Source: an uncultured Lachnospiraceae bacterium (GTDB lineage: Bacteria; Bacillota; Clostridia; Lachnospirales; Lachnospiraceae). Taken from it: 64,000 nt of DNA. A program made the position numbers and the translations under genes. Under the pieces are notes generated by a model. That model saw nothing but the letters and a program-made list of their open reading frames with translations. It did no database searches and was not told where the DNA came from. The stretch spans positions 124,001-188,000 of the forward strand of contig CAMZDG010000003.1 in assembly GCA_947305245.1 (NCBI GenBank), in the 5' to 3' direction. Positions 47,436 through 57,396 of the stretch are shown piece after piece (the first letter of the stretch is position 1; the number at the start of each line of letters is the position of its first letter).

Positions 47436-49229
47436 TTATGACTCCTTCTCTGAAACAACCTCCAGGCAAAGCTCCCGAAGCTGCGCGGGATCCACGACGT
47501 TCGGGCAATCGCTCATGAGGCAGGACGCATCCTTCACCTTCGGGAACGCGATCACCTCGCGGATGCTCTCTGCCTTGACCAGCAGCATCACAAAGCGGTC
47601 CAGACCGATGGCCAGTCCCGCATGAGGCGGAACGCCATACTTGAACGCATCCAGAAGGAACCCAAACTGCTCATGCGCCTTCTCGTTCGTAAAGCCAAGC
47701 GCCCTGAACATCCTCTCCTGCACGTCATCCTGGAAAATACGAACGCTGCCGCCGCCGAGCTCCACGCCGTTCAGCACGATGTCATACGCCTTCGCGCGCA
47801 CCGCGCCGGGGTTGCTCTCCAGCATCGGCAGATCCTCCTCCATGGGCATGGTGAAGGGATGATGCATCGCAACGAACCTCTCCTCCTCATCGCTCCACTC
47901 GAACTGAGGGAACTCCGTCACCCAAAGGAAATTAAACTTGTTCTCATCGATCAGGCCCAGCTGCTTTGCCAGCTCGCAGCGCAGCGCGCCGAGCACGTTC
48001 CATACGATCTTCAGGCGGTCTGCCGCGAACAGGAGCAGGTCTCCCGCCTCTCCTTCCATGGCCTCCACCAGCGCCTTCAGCTCCTCCTCGCTCATAAACT
48101 TAGCGAAAGAAGACTTATAGGTTCCATCCGGCAATACTGCAAGATAAGCCAGTCCCTTCACGCCATATCCCTTCGCGAACTCCACCAGGGCGTCGATCTT
48201 CTTCCTTGGCATTTCCGCCTGCCCCTTGACGTTGATGCCGCGAACGCTTCCGCCGCCTGCCACTGCGCCCGAGAATACGCCAAAGCCGCAGTTCTTTACG
48301 ACTTCGGAGACATCCTTCAGCTCCAGGCCAAAGCGCGTATCCGGCTTGTCCGAACCGAAGCGGTTCATCGCCTCATCCCAGGTCATGCGCTTCAGGGGAA
48401 GCTGCACCTCGAGACCAATGGCCTCCTTGCAGACCTTCGCCACCATGCGCTCCGTCGCATCCATCACGTCCTCTTCCGTCACGAAGCTCATCTCCAGGTC
48501 CACCTGCGTGAACTCCGGCTGACGATCCGCGCGAAGATCCTCATCGCGGAAACACTTCGCGATCTGGAAATAACGATCATATCCCGAGCACATCAGAAGC
48601 TGCTTGAAGATCTGCGGCGACTGCGGCAATGCATAAAAGGTTCCGGGATGCACGCGGCTCGGCACCAGATAGTCTCTCGCGCCTTCCGGCGTGGACTTAT
48701 TCAGGATCGGCGTCTCGATCTCCAGGAAGCCCTCGCTCGCAAGAAATGCGCGGATCGTCGTCGCGATCTTGCTTCGAAGGATCAGATTCTTTTGAATGTC
48801 GGGCCTTCTAAGGTCCAAATAACGATACTTTAATCTCAGTTCTTCCTTGGTCTTGGAATCGGCCTCAATGGGGAAGGGAGGTGTCTGCGCCTCAGACAAA
48901 ATACGCACTTCCTTTGCGCGCACCTCGATGGCACCCGTCGCCATCTTCTCGTTGACGTCACTGTTTCTGTGAACCACTTCACCTACCACGGCGATCACGA
49001 ACTCACTGCGGAGCTTCGCCGCCTTCTCAAAGGCCTCGCTCCCGCAAATCTCCTCCTCAAACAGCACCTGCAGAATGCCGGAACGGTCCCGCAGATCCAC
49101 AAAGATCAGTCCGCCCTTGTTCCTCTGCTTTTGCACCCATCCCATCACCGTGACGGTCTCTCCCACGTTCGCTACCGAGAGCTCCGCACACCTGCAAGTC
49201 CTCTTCAAACCCTTCATCGACTCAGCCAT
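47436..49229 (-). CDS. aspS: Aspartate-tRNA ligase
   Basis: [52 protein letters not shown]. Confidence 0.97.
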   Translation of the reverse strand: MAESMKGLKRTCRCAELSVANVGETVTVMGWVQKQRNKGGLIFVDLRDRSGILQVLFEEEICGSEAFEKAAKLRSEFVIAVVGEVVHRNSDVNEKMATGAIEVRAKEVRILSEAQTPPFPIEADSKTKEELRLKYRYLDLRRPDIQKNLILRSKIATTIRAFLASEGFLEIETPILNKSTPEGARDYLVPSRVHPGTFYALPQSPQIFKQLLMCSGYDRYFQIAKCFRDEDLRADRQPEFTQVDLEMSFVTEEDVMDATERMVAKVCKEAIGLEVQLPLKRMTWDEAMNRFGSDKPDTRFGLELKDVSEVVKNCGFGVFSGAVAGGGSVRGINVKGQAEMPRKKIDALVEFAKGYGVKGLAYLAVLPDGTYKSSFAKFMSEEELKALVEAMEGEAGDLLLFAADRLKIVWNVLGALRCELAKQLGLIDENKFNFLWVTEFPQFEWSDEEERFVAMHHPFTMPMEEDLPMLESNPGAVRAKAYDIVLNGVELGGGSVRIFQDDVQERMFRALGFTNEKAHEQFGFLLDAFKYGVPPHAGLAIGLDRFVMLLVKAESIREVIAFPKVKDASCLMSDCPNVVDPAQLRELCLEVVSEKES

Positions 49230-49253
49230 TTTAAATTCCTCTTCCTAATATTT

Positions 49254-49429
49254 CCTCGGGGTTAGGTTTGGCAGTCTTCTCAGGCACGCTCGCGCTATGA
49301 GTCCAGCGTAACGGTACTAAGTTGCCGCTGGATGAATCCATAAAACATTGGATTCATCCGCATACGTCAACTAAGTACCGACGCTTGGGACACATGCCTG
49401 AGTAAGACTGCCAAACCTCCCCCTCGAGG
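49254..49429. repeat. 176-bp nested imperfect inverted repeat (REP/MITE-like or structured RNA)
   Basis: Outer arms CCTCGgGGttAGGTTTGGCAGTCTT and AAGACTGCCAAACCTcccCCTCGAGG; inner pairs GGTACTaAGTTG/CAACTAAGTACC and GGATGAATCCA/TGGATTCATCC. Confidence 0.9.
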
Positions 49430-49453
49430 TAGCAAATACTTTAATTGTATAAC

Positions 49454-50719
49454 TTAGTATTTTAATTCTTCTCTGTAGAATTCTTCAAACTCGTTATATC
49501 CTTCGGCTTGAAGTTGTTCTTTCTGGAATTTCTTGTTCTTATTCATGCGGGCAACGAGCACCTGCTTTCCGTCCGCACGGGCAGCCTGCGCCTTGGCGAT
49601 GACCTCACAGAGCCTCTCTCCTGCAACGCCCTTCTCGACAAGATATGCCACCTTTGCGGGCGCGGTCGGCACCTTGAAGCCACTCTCCGTAAGGAGCAGC
49701 ACAATGCGCTCAAATCCAATGGAGAAGCCGCACGCGGGGACGTCTTGTCCGGTGAACTTTCCGACCATCTTATCATATCTTCCGCCGCCGCCACAGCTTC
49801 CGCCGAACTCCGGCATCGCGATCTCGAAAATGGTACCGGTATAATAACTCATGCCGCGCACCAGCGTGGGATCAAAGACCAGCTCAAAGGTGTCCGCCTG
49901 CGTCGCCTTCACGCTGTCCACGATCTCGCGGAAGGACTTCATCACCTCGCCGTCCAGGAAATCACCCAGCGTATCGATCAGGCAGGAAATCCCGTCCTCG
50001 GCGCCCTGGATCTTCGTAAAGAGCTCCAGATACTTCTTGCACTGCTCCTCATCGCCGTAGCCCTTCTCCAAAAGCTCCGCCATCACGCCGTCCGTCCCGA
50101 TCTTGTCCATCTTATCCAACGTGATAAACACGCCGTCATAATCTTCCTCACGAAAGCCCGCATACTTCGCCATCGCCTTCAGGATCCGACGGTCATTGAT
50201 GCGGATCTGGAAATTACGAAAGCCCAGCTTGCTGATGGTGGTCGTGGTCGCAAGGATCAGCTCGATCTCCGCGAGATTCGAAGGCTCCCCGAGAATGTCA
50301 ATGTCGCACTGCATAAACTGGCGATAACGGCCCCTTTGCGGCCTGTCTGCACGCCAAACGTTCCCCATCTGCAGCGCCTTAAACGGCGACGGCAGGTTCG
50401 CGGAATTATTGGAATAATAGCGCACCAGCGGCACGGTCAGGTCATATCGTAAGCCCCCGTCCACCACTTCCTCCTCCGTGGTCGCCTCCGCCACATTCAG
50501 CTTCTCGCCGCGCTTTAATATCTTAAAGATCAGCTTTTCATTATCGCCGCCCTGCTTATTCGTCAGATTGGCAATGTTTTCGACGCAGGGCGTCTCAATG
50601 GAGGTAAACCCAAACTTTCCATAGGTCTCCTTGATCACGCCGATCACGTAATCCCGGATCTGCATCTCCTCCGGGAGAATGTCCTTCATGCCCGTCACGG
50701 GCTTCTTGCTTAATGCCAT
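49454..50719 (-). CDS. hisS: Histidine-tRNA ligase
   Basis: GLRYDLTVPLVRYYS, RPQRGRYRQFMQCDIDILG, GGGRYDKMVGKFTG. Confidence 0.97.
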   Translation of the reverse strand: MALSKKPVTGMKDILPEEMQIRDYVIGVIKETYGKFGFTSIETPCVENIANLTNKQGGDNEKLIFKILKRGEKLNVAEATTEEEVVDGGLRYDLTVPLVRYYSNNSANLPSPFKALQMGNVWRADRPQRGRYRQFMQCDIDILGEPSNLAEIELILATTTTISKLGFRNFQIRINDRRILKAMAKYAGFREEDYDGVFITLDKMDKIGTDGVMAELLEKGYGDEEQCKKYLELFTKIQGAEDGISCLIDTLGDFLDGEVMKSFREIVDSVKATQADTFELVFDPTLVRGMSYYTGTIFEIAMPEFGGSCGGGGRYDKMVGKFTGQDVPACGFSIGFERIVLLLTESGFKVPTAPAKVAYLVEKGVAGERLCEVIAKAQAARADGKQVLVARMNKNKKFQKEQLQAEGYNEFEEFYREELKY

Positions 50720-50753
50720 GTTTCTTCTCTCTTCTTTCCGTCAATGAAATTCT

Positions 50754-51215
50754 TTACTCAACCTTCTCCATCGGAACCTTCTTCCAGCCCCGCTCTTTCT
50801 TCAGCTTCTTGATGTCTTCCTTGGTGACTTCGCTGGCAATACAGATATCCTCTCCCGTGGTCAGGTCCTTCATCCATACTTCATAACTGTTGTCCGCCTT
50901 CATGATTCCCTTCGGCTTATTCGCCATGATATGCTTTGCATGCACTTCCAGGGAAGTCACGGTGCCGTCTCCGGCAGCCTGCATCTCCGCCTTCGCATCC
51001 GCCTTCTTCAGCTCAAAGCCAACGCCGCAGATCGGACAGGACTTAAAATACGTGGTCTTCGTCGGAACCAGCGGAATAAAATCAATGTGAAACCAAGACT
51101 TAAACCTCACGATCGCCTTCTGATAGGTATGATGGCAATTCTGACACTCCTGCTTCGGTCCAAAATACCCCATGTGCTTTGAAAAAGTTCTAGTACCGTA
51201 ATAAATAGCTCCCAT
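50754..51215 (-). CDS. Zinc-ribbon domain protein
   Basis: CQNCHHTYQK...CPICGVGFELK. Confidence 0.6.
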   Translation of the reverse strand: MGAIYYGTRTFSKHMGYFGPKQECQNCHHTYQKAIVRFKSWFHIDFIPLVPTKTTYFKSCPICGVGFELKKADAKAEMQAAGDGTVTSLEVHAKHIMANKPKGIMKADNSYEVWMKDLTTGEDICIASEVTKEDIKKLKKERGWKKVPMEKVE

Positions 51216-51310
51216 GTTCCTTTCCTCCCTCTCTTTTGCATTTTTTGCAGAGTTTTTATGGTTATAAAGACCTATATATTTTACCCCATTCAGCTAAAAA
51301 AAGCAATATA

Positions 51311-51775
51311 TCATAAAATTCCTTTTTGCTCCAAATATTTTCTAAGGACCGGCCGGATCGGCGGCGAGATCATGTCCAGCGAGATCTCCTCCGGCCGAAA
51401 GAACCGCAGCTCCGCGATCTCTTCCTCCTGCCTGCGGATCGTCCCGTGATACTTCCTGCTCAGGTAGATGATCTCCACGTTATAAACTTCGTCCCCGTTC
51501 GGATAAACATAATGTGCTTCCGGGCCGGAATTCACCATGAAAAACTCCATTTCATCCGCGATCAGCCCCGTCTCCTCAAAGAGCTCGCGCTTCGCGCAAT
51601 CCTCCATGGACTCCGCCAGTTCGATCGAGCCGCCCGCGTAGCCCCAAAGATGATTATCCGTCCTCTTCCCCAGGAGCAGCTCGCCCTTTTCATTCTCGAT
51701 CATAATGCTGCCCGCGCACTGCAGCAACGGCCGATGCCCCACAAACTGCCTTAAATCCATAATATAACTACTCAA
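51311..51775 (-). CDS. NUDIX hydrolase
   Basis: Nudix box GGSIELAESMEDCAKRELFEETGLI. Confidence 0.92.
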   Translation of the reverse strand: MSSYIMDLRQFVGHRPLLQCAGSIMIENEKGELLLGKRTDNHLWGYAGGSIELAESMEDCAKRELFEETGLIADEMEFFMVNSGPEAHYVYPNGDEVYNVEIIYLSRKYHGTIRRQEEEIAELRFFRPEEISLDMISPPIRPVLRKYLEQKGIL

Positions 51776-51805
51776 TCCGCATCTCCCCTTTGCATGCCAT
51801 AATAA

Positions 51806-52468
51806 TTACCAAGAAAGCCGAATAATAACAGAAAAGAAAGTTTTGCCCGTAAATTCTGGTTCACTCACTTTTCTCCTATAGATTGGGTCATGCGTAATCA
51901 GTTCCCGCCGTGCCTTCACTTGCACCTTTATTTGAAAATCCGGCACTTCGATTGCCGCAACACTATTTCGATCAAATCCAAGTTTTTCCATCTCATCACG
52001 CAGTTGATCACGAAGTTCCACGGCTGTTTCTTTACACTGATAAAAAATGGGTCCACTTCCACTATTACTGCATGCACTATTCTCTCTATTCATTCTGTAA
52101 ACAGCATCCATGGCGGTAATTACACCTTCTCTTTTATATGGGTAATAATTCGCGAAACCCCTATATTCATTTGCAATAGCATTCGCATATTCCAAAAGTT
52201 TTTGTTTTCCTACAATGGTTGGCAAAAAATCATACCCATCCCCATGCGCATTAAAATATCCGCCATCATTATCGGATTCTTGCACCCATAAGCTAAAAAG
52301 CATACCCTGATACTGATGAATACCTTGCCTTTGCATACTAGAGCACCGAATTTTGATGCGATCCACCAATTGTTTTATGTCAGGCCACTTCTCAAGGTCC
52401 ATCTCCCGAGGAGATTTCGTCGGTTGCACATCTCGCGGTGCATTCCTCAGCTCATCTGCAAAACTCAT
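51806..52468 (-). CDS. Hypothetical protein
   Basis: 220-aa ORF in an AT-rich segment; no family recognised. Confidence 0.6.
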   Translation of the reverse strand: MSFADELRNAPRDVQPTKSPREMDLEKWPDIKQLVDRIKIRCSSMQRQGIHQYQGMLFSLWVQESDNDGGYFNAHGDGYDFLPTIVGKQKLLEYANAIANEYRGFANYYPYKREGVITAMDAVYRMNRENSACSNSGSGPIFYQCKETAVELRDQLRDEMEKLGFDRNSVAAIEVPDFQIKVQVKARRELITHDPIYRRKVSEPEFTGKTFFSVIIRLSW

Positions 52469-52539
52469 GACATGACTCCTTTCTGTTACATTGTTATGCT
52501 TATTATAAAGAATATTGTATGACAGTGCAATGCTTTTAA

Positions 52540-52579
52540 CGCAAAAGCCCCTCTGACATAATACATGTCAGAGGGGCTT
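52540..52579 (-). terminator. Intrinsic terminator of hsp20
   Basis: AAGCCCCTCTGACAT-N5-ATGTCAGAGGGGCTT followed on minus strand by TTGCGTTAAAA. Confidence 0.8.
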
Positions 52580-52619
52580 GGATTACTTACTTGTCATGAT
52601 CTGGCAACTCGCAAAGGAA

Positions 52620-53075
52620 TCATCCCTCGATCAGGATGGTCTTCTTTTCGGGCATCTTAGGTGCTTCCTTCTTAGGAATGTTAAGCTTCAGAACGCCGTC
52701 CTCGAATTTCGCCTTCACGTCCTCCTCGGTTACGTTCTCGCCAACGAAGAAGCTTCTCTGCATGGCGCCTGCGTAACGCTCCTGGCGGATCAGTTTGCCC
52801 TTCTTGTCCTTCTCATCCTTGTCCAGACCCTTCGCAGCGCTCACGGTCAGATAACCCTTCTCCAGGCTCAGGGTGATCTCATCCTTCTTGAATCCAGGCA
52901 GATCAATGTCAACCTCATATCCATTCTCCTGCTCGTGCACGTCGGTCTTCATCATCTGTCCTGCATGCTTGCCATACAGTTTCTTGTCAACATCGCCGAA
53001 GCCTCTGAATACAGGGAAATCAAAGTCCATCAGGTCATCAAATAAGTTTTCATTAAAAATACTCGGGTACAACAT
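52620..53075 (-). CDS. Hsp20/alpha-crystallin small heat-shock protein
   Basis: VDIDLPGFKKDEITLSLEKGYLTVSA...AKFEDGVLKLNIPKKE. Confidence 0.95.
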   Translation of the reverse strand: MLYPSIFNENLFDDLMDFDFPVFRGFGDVDKKLYGKHAGQMMKTDVHEQENGYEVDIDLPGFKKDEITLSLEKGYLTVSAAKGLDKDEKDKKGKLIRQERYAGAMQRSFFVGENVTEEDVKAKFEDGVLKLNIPKKEAPKMPEKKTILIEG

Positions 53076-53195
53076 AGGTCATTCCTCCTTTTTTAATACT
53101 TTGTCCTTTATTGTTTCCGAGCATCGGAAGAGTTATGCAATCCTCGGTTCCTCTCGGCCGCCTCAAATTTCTCTCCCTTCCTTTGTTCTACTTGT

Positions 53196-53224
53196 GTTAT
53201 AACACATATTATTAGCACTGTCAA
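53196..53224 (-). promoter_or_regulatory. Sigma-A promoter of hsp20
   Basis: TTGACA (53219-53224), 17-bp spacer, TATAAC (53196-53201). Confidence 0.85.
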
Positions 53225-53238
53225 GAGGTGAGTGCTAA
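53212..53238. promoter_or_regulatory. CIRCE element (HrcA operator)
   Basis: TTAGCACTG-N9-GAGTGCTAA, one mismatch from TTAGCACTC-N9-GAGTGCTAA, overlapping the -35. Confidence 0.93.
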
Positions 53239-53381
53239 AATAATTGTTATGATTTTATAAAAACCTTATAAACTAAGGCTTTTCACACTTATGTTTCCTT
53301 AATGTGATTTGCATTTTGCACCACTTTTGCACCATTTTACAAAAAAACCTGCTTTGGGCCGATCATGTATTCCAAAATTTA

Positions 53382-53909
53382 TCACTCTATTTTGTATTGA
53401 AATCCATCCGGGATTCGGATATATCCGCGGATGTGTCGGTCTATGAGGCGCTCAATCATTCCCGATTTGTTGTCAATATTTCCTTCTGCAGCAAGGATTG
53501 AGTTCTCATGTTTTTCAATGACTATTCCGATATGATCATGTTCCCTGTTTTCAAACACCCTGTCATAGAGAACAATGTCTCCTTCTTCCGGCACAAAGTC
53601 TTCCCCGGCTCTATGATACCCGATCCGCGGATCACCTACCGCAAATTCCTCCCACGCAATACAGCCCGCCAGATGACATGATCTGCATCCTTTAGGACGG
53701 ATTGGAATCTCAAAACCCGCTTCTATACAGCAATAGTACACGAATGCCGCACACCACAGTTTATCAGCTTCCTTCAGAGTCCAACCAGGAAACAGCCGGA
53801 CAATCGGTTCCAGATTGGACTCCTCTCCTTCTCCAAATCCGTGGAACGGAATCTTCGCTTTGTTCTTTGCAATCTCTGCCAATTGTTTTCTTGTTGCCCG
53901 TTTCATCAA
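53382..53909 (-). CDS. CHAP/NlpC-P60-like amidase domain protein
   Basis: DKLWCAAFVYYCCIEAG (Cys), GDIVLYDR, HDHIGIVIE (His) arrangement. Confidence 0.65.
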   Translation of the reverse strand: MMKRATRKQLAEIAKNKAKIPFHGFGEGEESNLEPIVRLFPGWTLKEADKLWCAAFVYYCCIEAGFEIPIRPKGCRSCHLAGCIAWEEFAVGDPRIGYHRAGEDFVPEEGDIVLYDRVFENREHDHIGIVIEKHENSILAAEGNIDNKSGMIERLIDRHIRGYIRIPDGFQYKIE

Positions 53910-54031
53910 TCTCTCTTCTTATTTATTTTTATTATTTTCGTTTTCATATGCAACACCCTTTCACAGCTAAACTTCGATTTGTCATCGTAAAAAAATTAAA
54001 AGTTATAGTGCTATGCCTTATCCGACAAATT

Positions 54032-55024
54032 CTACAATTTAACATATCTTTGATTTCTGCTATTAGGTTTATCCGGTATCGTCATGCGTATCAGTCCCAA
54101 TTCAATCGCAGGATTAATATAGTTCTTTCTAAGTGTTTCCTTAGATTTCAAACCAAGTCCAGCCATAATATCGTTTGATGTATACGGAACATCGTACTCC
54201 ATAAGATCAAGCATCTTTTTCACATATTCACTAGTCTCAGCATTCGCTTTATTAACCTGTAATATGACATCATCTAAAACCTGATCAATCAAATCAAGCA
54301 TAAATTCAATAAAGATGTCGGAATTACCTGATTTATTACACTTGGCAATTGCATCATAGTATTGCTCCTGAAATCGCTCTATCTGGCTTTCTAATGGAAT
54401 ATATTCAAATACACTCCTCCAACGATATAACAAAACAGTATGCCAGAGTCTTGCCATACGCCCGTTTCCATCAGCAAAAGGGTGTATAAACACAAACTCA
54501 TAATGAAATACCGCCGCCATTATAAGAGGGTGAACTTTCCCTTCGTATTTTTTTACCCATGAAAGCAAATCCTTCATAAGTTCAGGCACCATATTGGGCG
54601 GGGGAGCAACAAATATGCACTTATTTCCGGAGAATACTCCCTCATCGCCTTTTCGAAAAACACCTGATTCCGGGGCAGTCAGATGCGTCATTATTCCATG
54701 AATCTCTTTCAGTTGTTTTGCACTCGAAGGATCAATCTCGGATATTTTTTCGTAAGCTGCATAAGCATTCTTTACCTCCTGAATTTCCTTCTGATCCCCT
54801 ATAACTAAATGACCGTTTACGACATCCCTAACCTCGTTCAAAGAAAGAGAATTTGCTTCTATCTTTAGTGATGAGTGAATAGAACGGATACGGTTATTTC
54901 TACGAAGATGTGGTTTGGATTCCAACTCTCTGTGACTGGTGATCTTTCCAACTTTCTCAGATATAGAAGATACCTGCTCCAGCATTTTTTCTGAAATTGT
55001 ATAAGGTGGAATATAGTTCCCCAT
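54032..55024 (-). CDS. Fic family protein
   Basis: Fic motif HPFADGNGRMARLW and N-terminal SSLKIEANSLSLNEV. Confidence 0.95.
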   Translation of the reverse strand: MGNYIPPYTISEKMLEQVSSISEKVGKITSHRELESKPHLRRNNRIRSIHSSLKIEANSLSLNEVRDVVNGHLVIGDQKEIQEVKNAYAAYEKISEIDPSSAKQLKEIHGIMTHLTAPESGVFRKGDEGVFSGNKCIFVAPPPNMVPELMKDLLSWVKKYEGKVHPLIMAAVFHYEFVFIHPFADGNGRMARLWHTVLLYRWRSVFEYIPLESQIERFQEQYYDAIAKCNKSGNSDIFIEFMLDLIDQVLDDVILQVNKANAETSEYVKKMLDLMEYDVPYTSNDIMAGLGLKSKETLRKNYINPAIELGLIRMTIPDKPNSRNQRYVKL

Positions 55025-55199
55025 ATGCTTGATTGCTCCATTTCATCTTGCTTATTATCTTGCTTATTATCTTACATATTTCTATCCTTAATGTCAATTA
55101 ACAATTTGGACATAAGAGCCCATGTCACTATACTGTGGAAAATTACTTGCCAAGCAAATCATTCACTTAAGATATCTTTATCATTCCAACCGAACTGCA

Positions 55200-55793
55200 C
55201 TACTGTCCCAATTGGAAAAGCACCTGGTGGTGAACCTTCGCATTCCCCTTGCTAATGTATTCCACATCTTCCGCGCCGCCGATAACAAGCGCCGGAGCAA
55301 AAAAGAAAATGTCATCCGCTCCAAGAGAACCACATTTTGAGACTGCCTTCTCAAACAGTTCCTTCCGAAGAACTGACTCCTGCACCGAAGGATCGACCAG
55401 GTACTGTACAAACTCACTGACCGTCCATGCCGGAACGTCAATCCTGCGGTAGTGGATATTCAAAAGCGAAATATCATATTCTCCGTCCCCCAGGATACGA
55501 TAGTAAAACAAATCACCGAAAGCCGTCATCATGAAGGGGATTTTTGTGTAGTCTTCCTTGCCAAGCCAGGTAAAAAGACTTTGGAAATAGTCCTCCGGAT
55601 CGATCAGCTTGAGAATACCGCTCCCGTAATTACCGAACCCGAATTTCTCCATAAAATCGACAATCTCATCCGTCACTCCAACATGTCTGCATACGGCGAC
55701 AACGTGCTCTGAAGGCTTCACTAAATCCTCCGAAGGCTTATATTGCTCCAGAAATCTTTCCCAAACCGTACAATTACTTCCAGTCGTTTCCAT
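55200..55793 (-). CDS. GAD-like/DUF1851, Tdi1-type immunity-like protein
   Basis: FLEQYKPSED...FGNYGSGILKLIDPEDY...MTAFGDLFYYRI...FFFAPALVIGG pattern. Confidence 0.75.
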   Translation of the reverse strand: METTGSNCTVWERFLEQYKPSEDLVKPSEHVVAVCRHVGVTDEIVDFMEKFGFGNYGSGILKLIDPEDYFQSLFTWLGKEDYTKIPFMMTAFGDLFYYRILGDGEYDISLLNIHYRRIDVPAWTVSEFVQYLVDPSVQESVLRKELFEKAVSKCGSLGADDIFFFAPALVIGGAEDVEYISKGNAKVHHQVLFQLGQ

Positions 55794-56078
55794 CGCGTAT
55801 TCCTCCTCACGTAAAATCTTTCAATACCATCATAATTCCCTTACCGCAGTTTGACAAGTTTTATGTTATCTAACCAAATTCTGTACCTTTTTCTGCACCT
55901 TTTGGAAAGATAAAGATGAAAAAACACAAAAGACTTTTCAATCAACAAATGGCTTACAGCCCCTATTCTACAAGCTTTTTCGCACTTGATGGCACATGAT
56001 AAAAACAACCATCTTTTGACAATAGTCGAGTGCTAAACATTCTGTTATATAATTCTTAAATCAAAATAAACTCTTATG

Positions 56079-57164
56079 CTAGCGAATGGACTGATCGTAA
56101 AAGCTTACAAACCCTGCGAACAGCTCTTCATCCAATCTGCCGCTCCATCTTTTACGGTCAAGCTTTTCCCCTAGCCAGTTCGCCTTGTCCTCTGCAAATC
56201 TGGCTTTGTTATCCTCTGCGTTGTAATCATAATCCAGCGTTTCAAGCCACTTGGCAAACTCATCATTAATCTCGTCTAAGTATGTATTGGTCGGATCATT
56301 GAATATCCCATTATGTCCCCTGTCCTCAAATCGCAGGAAGGTAAAACGGGAATCGTCCTTATATTTTTTATAATACTTGTCGTACCCGTATTCGATCCCG
56401 ATCACGTCGTCATCCGCGCTGTGTACGATCATCACGGACGCATCTGTGGCATCGAAACCATCCATTGCCGTATTTACCGAATAGCGGCCAAATTTGATCC
56501 ATTCATGGATTCTGATGAAGGGCGTCATGGCGTAGATCACGCCGCCGGCCTGCGATTTTCCTCCGGATTCAAACATGTCCGAAGACCTGTTAAAGCCACA
56601 GCACTCAATCACTGCCTTCACCTCTGGATGATACGTGAGCACGGCGCTTACGCAGAATGCCCCCCAGCTATGTCCGAAAAGCGCGATCGGAAGATCAGGG
56701 ATGTCATCATTTGATTCCACGAAGGATATGGCATGATCCAGATCGATCACGCCCTGCGGAACACCGCCCAGGCTCTCTCCTTCACTCTTGTCCATCGCCG
56801 TGGCGTCATAGGCAAAAACATAATATCCCTTCTGTGCAAAGTAATTTGCGCAATCCATGTAGGAATTATGCCCACCGTCGCCAAATCCATGCGCCATGAC
56901 GATGATCGCGCGTTGATCCTCACCAGCGCTGTACAGATAACCCGCAAGCTTCTGCCCCTTGTCGGACGGGAAGGAATACTCTGCGCATCTTAGACCGTCA
57001 AAATCCTCCACGCGCAGCATGAGCGGCTTATAACTGTCCCCGCTTACATTCATATTCTCATTATACATCACCACACAAAATGCCCACCATCCGACGATCA
57101 TCAAAATGACGATACTAAAAAGCACAATGAGAACGATTTTCTTTTTGGATTTCCCCTTTTTCAT
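56079..57164 (-). CDS. Membrane-anchored alpha/beta hydrolase
   Basis: N-terminal TM, AHGFGDGGHNSY, GHSWGAFCVSAV nucleophile elbow. Start ATG 57164 preferred after GGGAGA. Confidence 0.88.
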   Translation of the reverse strand: MKKGKSKKKIVLIVLFSIVILMIVGWWAFCVVMYNENMNVSGDSYKPLMLRVEDFDGLRCAEYSFPSDKGQKLAGYLYSAGEDQRAIIVMAHGFGDGGHNSYMDCANYFAQKGYYVFAYDATAMDKSEGESLGGVPQGVIDLDHAISFVESNDDIPDLPIALFGHSWGAFCVSAVLTYHPEVKAVIECCGFNRSSDMFESGGKSQAGGVIYAMTPFIRIHEWIKFGRYSVNTAMDGFDATDASVMIVHSADDDVIGIEYGYDKYYKKYKDDSRFTFLRFEDRGHNGIFNDPTNTYLDEINDEFAKWLETLDYDYNAEDNKARFAEDKANWLGEKLDRKRWSGRLDEELFAGFVSFYDQSIR

Positions 57165-57315
57165 GGCCATTCTCCCTTCATTAAGAAGCTGGTCTTTTTC
57201 CATCGCAACCTGAGTATATTCTATTGCAATCTCGGTGACATTACAAGTCTTGCGAAAGAGAATTCTGTATAGCATACGATTGACTCTTTGGAACCCAACT
57301 AATTTAAAGAAAGAA

Positions 57316-57380
57316 AAGCAGGTAACCTTCCGATCACCTGCTTCACTGTCATTGATAGGCCTTCATGAAATCCTATCAAT
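57316..57380 (-). promoter_or_regulatory. Two-hairpin leader with terminator-like second hairpin
   Basis: Minus strand ATTGATAGG-N12-CCTATCAAT then AAGCAGGT-N12-ACCTGCTTTTCTTTCTTT. Confidence 0.55.
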
Positions 57381-57396
57381 CATGCATGACTTCTAT

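Noticed and set aside
49230-49453. T-box leader for aspS
   Set aside because: No T-box sequence, no specifier/antiterminator arrangement and no terminator T-tract; the region is a symmetric nested inverted repeat instead.
53313-53341. Tandem tttgcacca motifs and similar text near 55885 as possible att sites of a mobile element
   Set aside because: Similarity is short and imperfect, and no integrase or recombinase gene is in the window.
56027-56036. GAGTGCTAA, a CIRCE half-site
   Set aside because: No TTAGCACTC-like left arm at N9 spacing on either strand; only a half-match.
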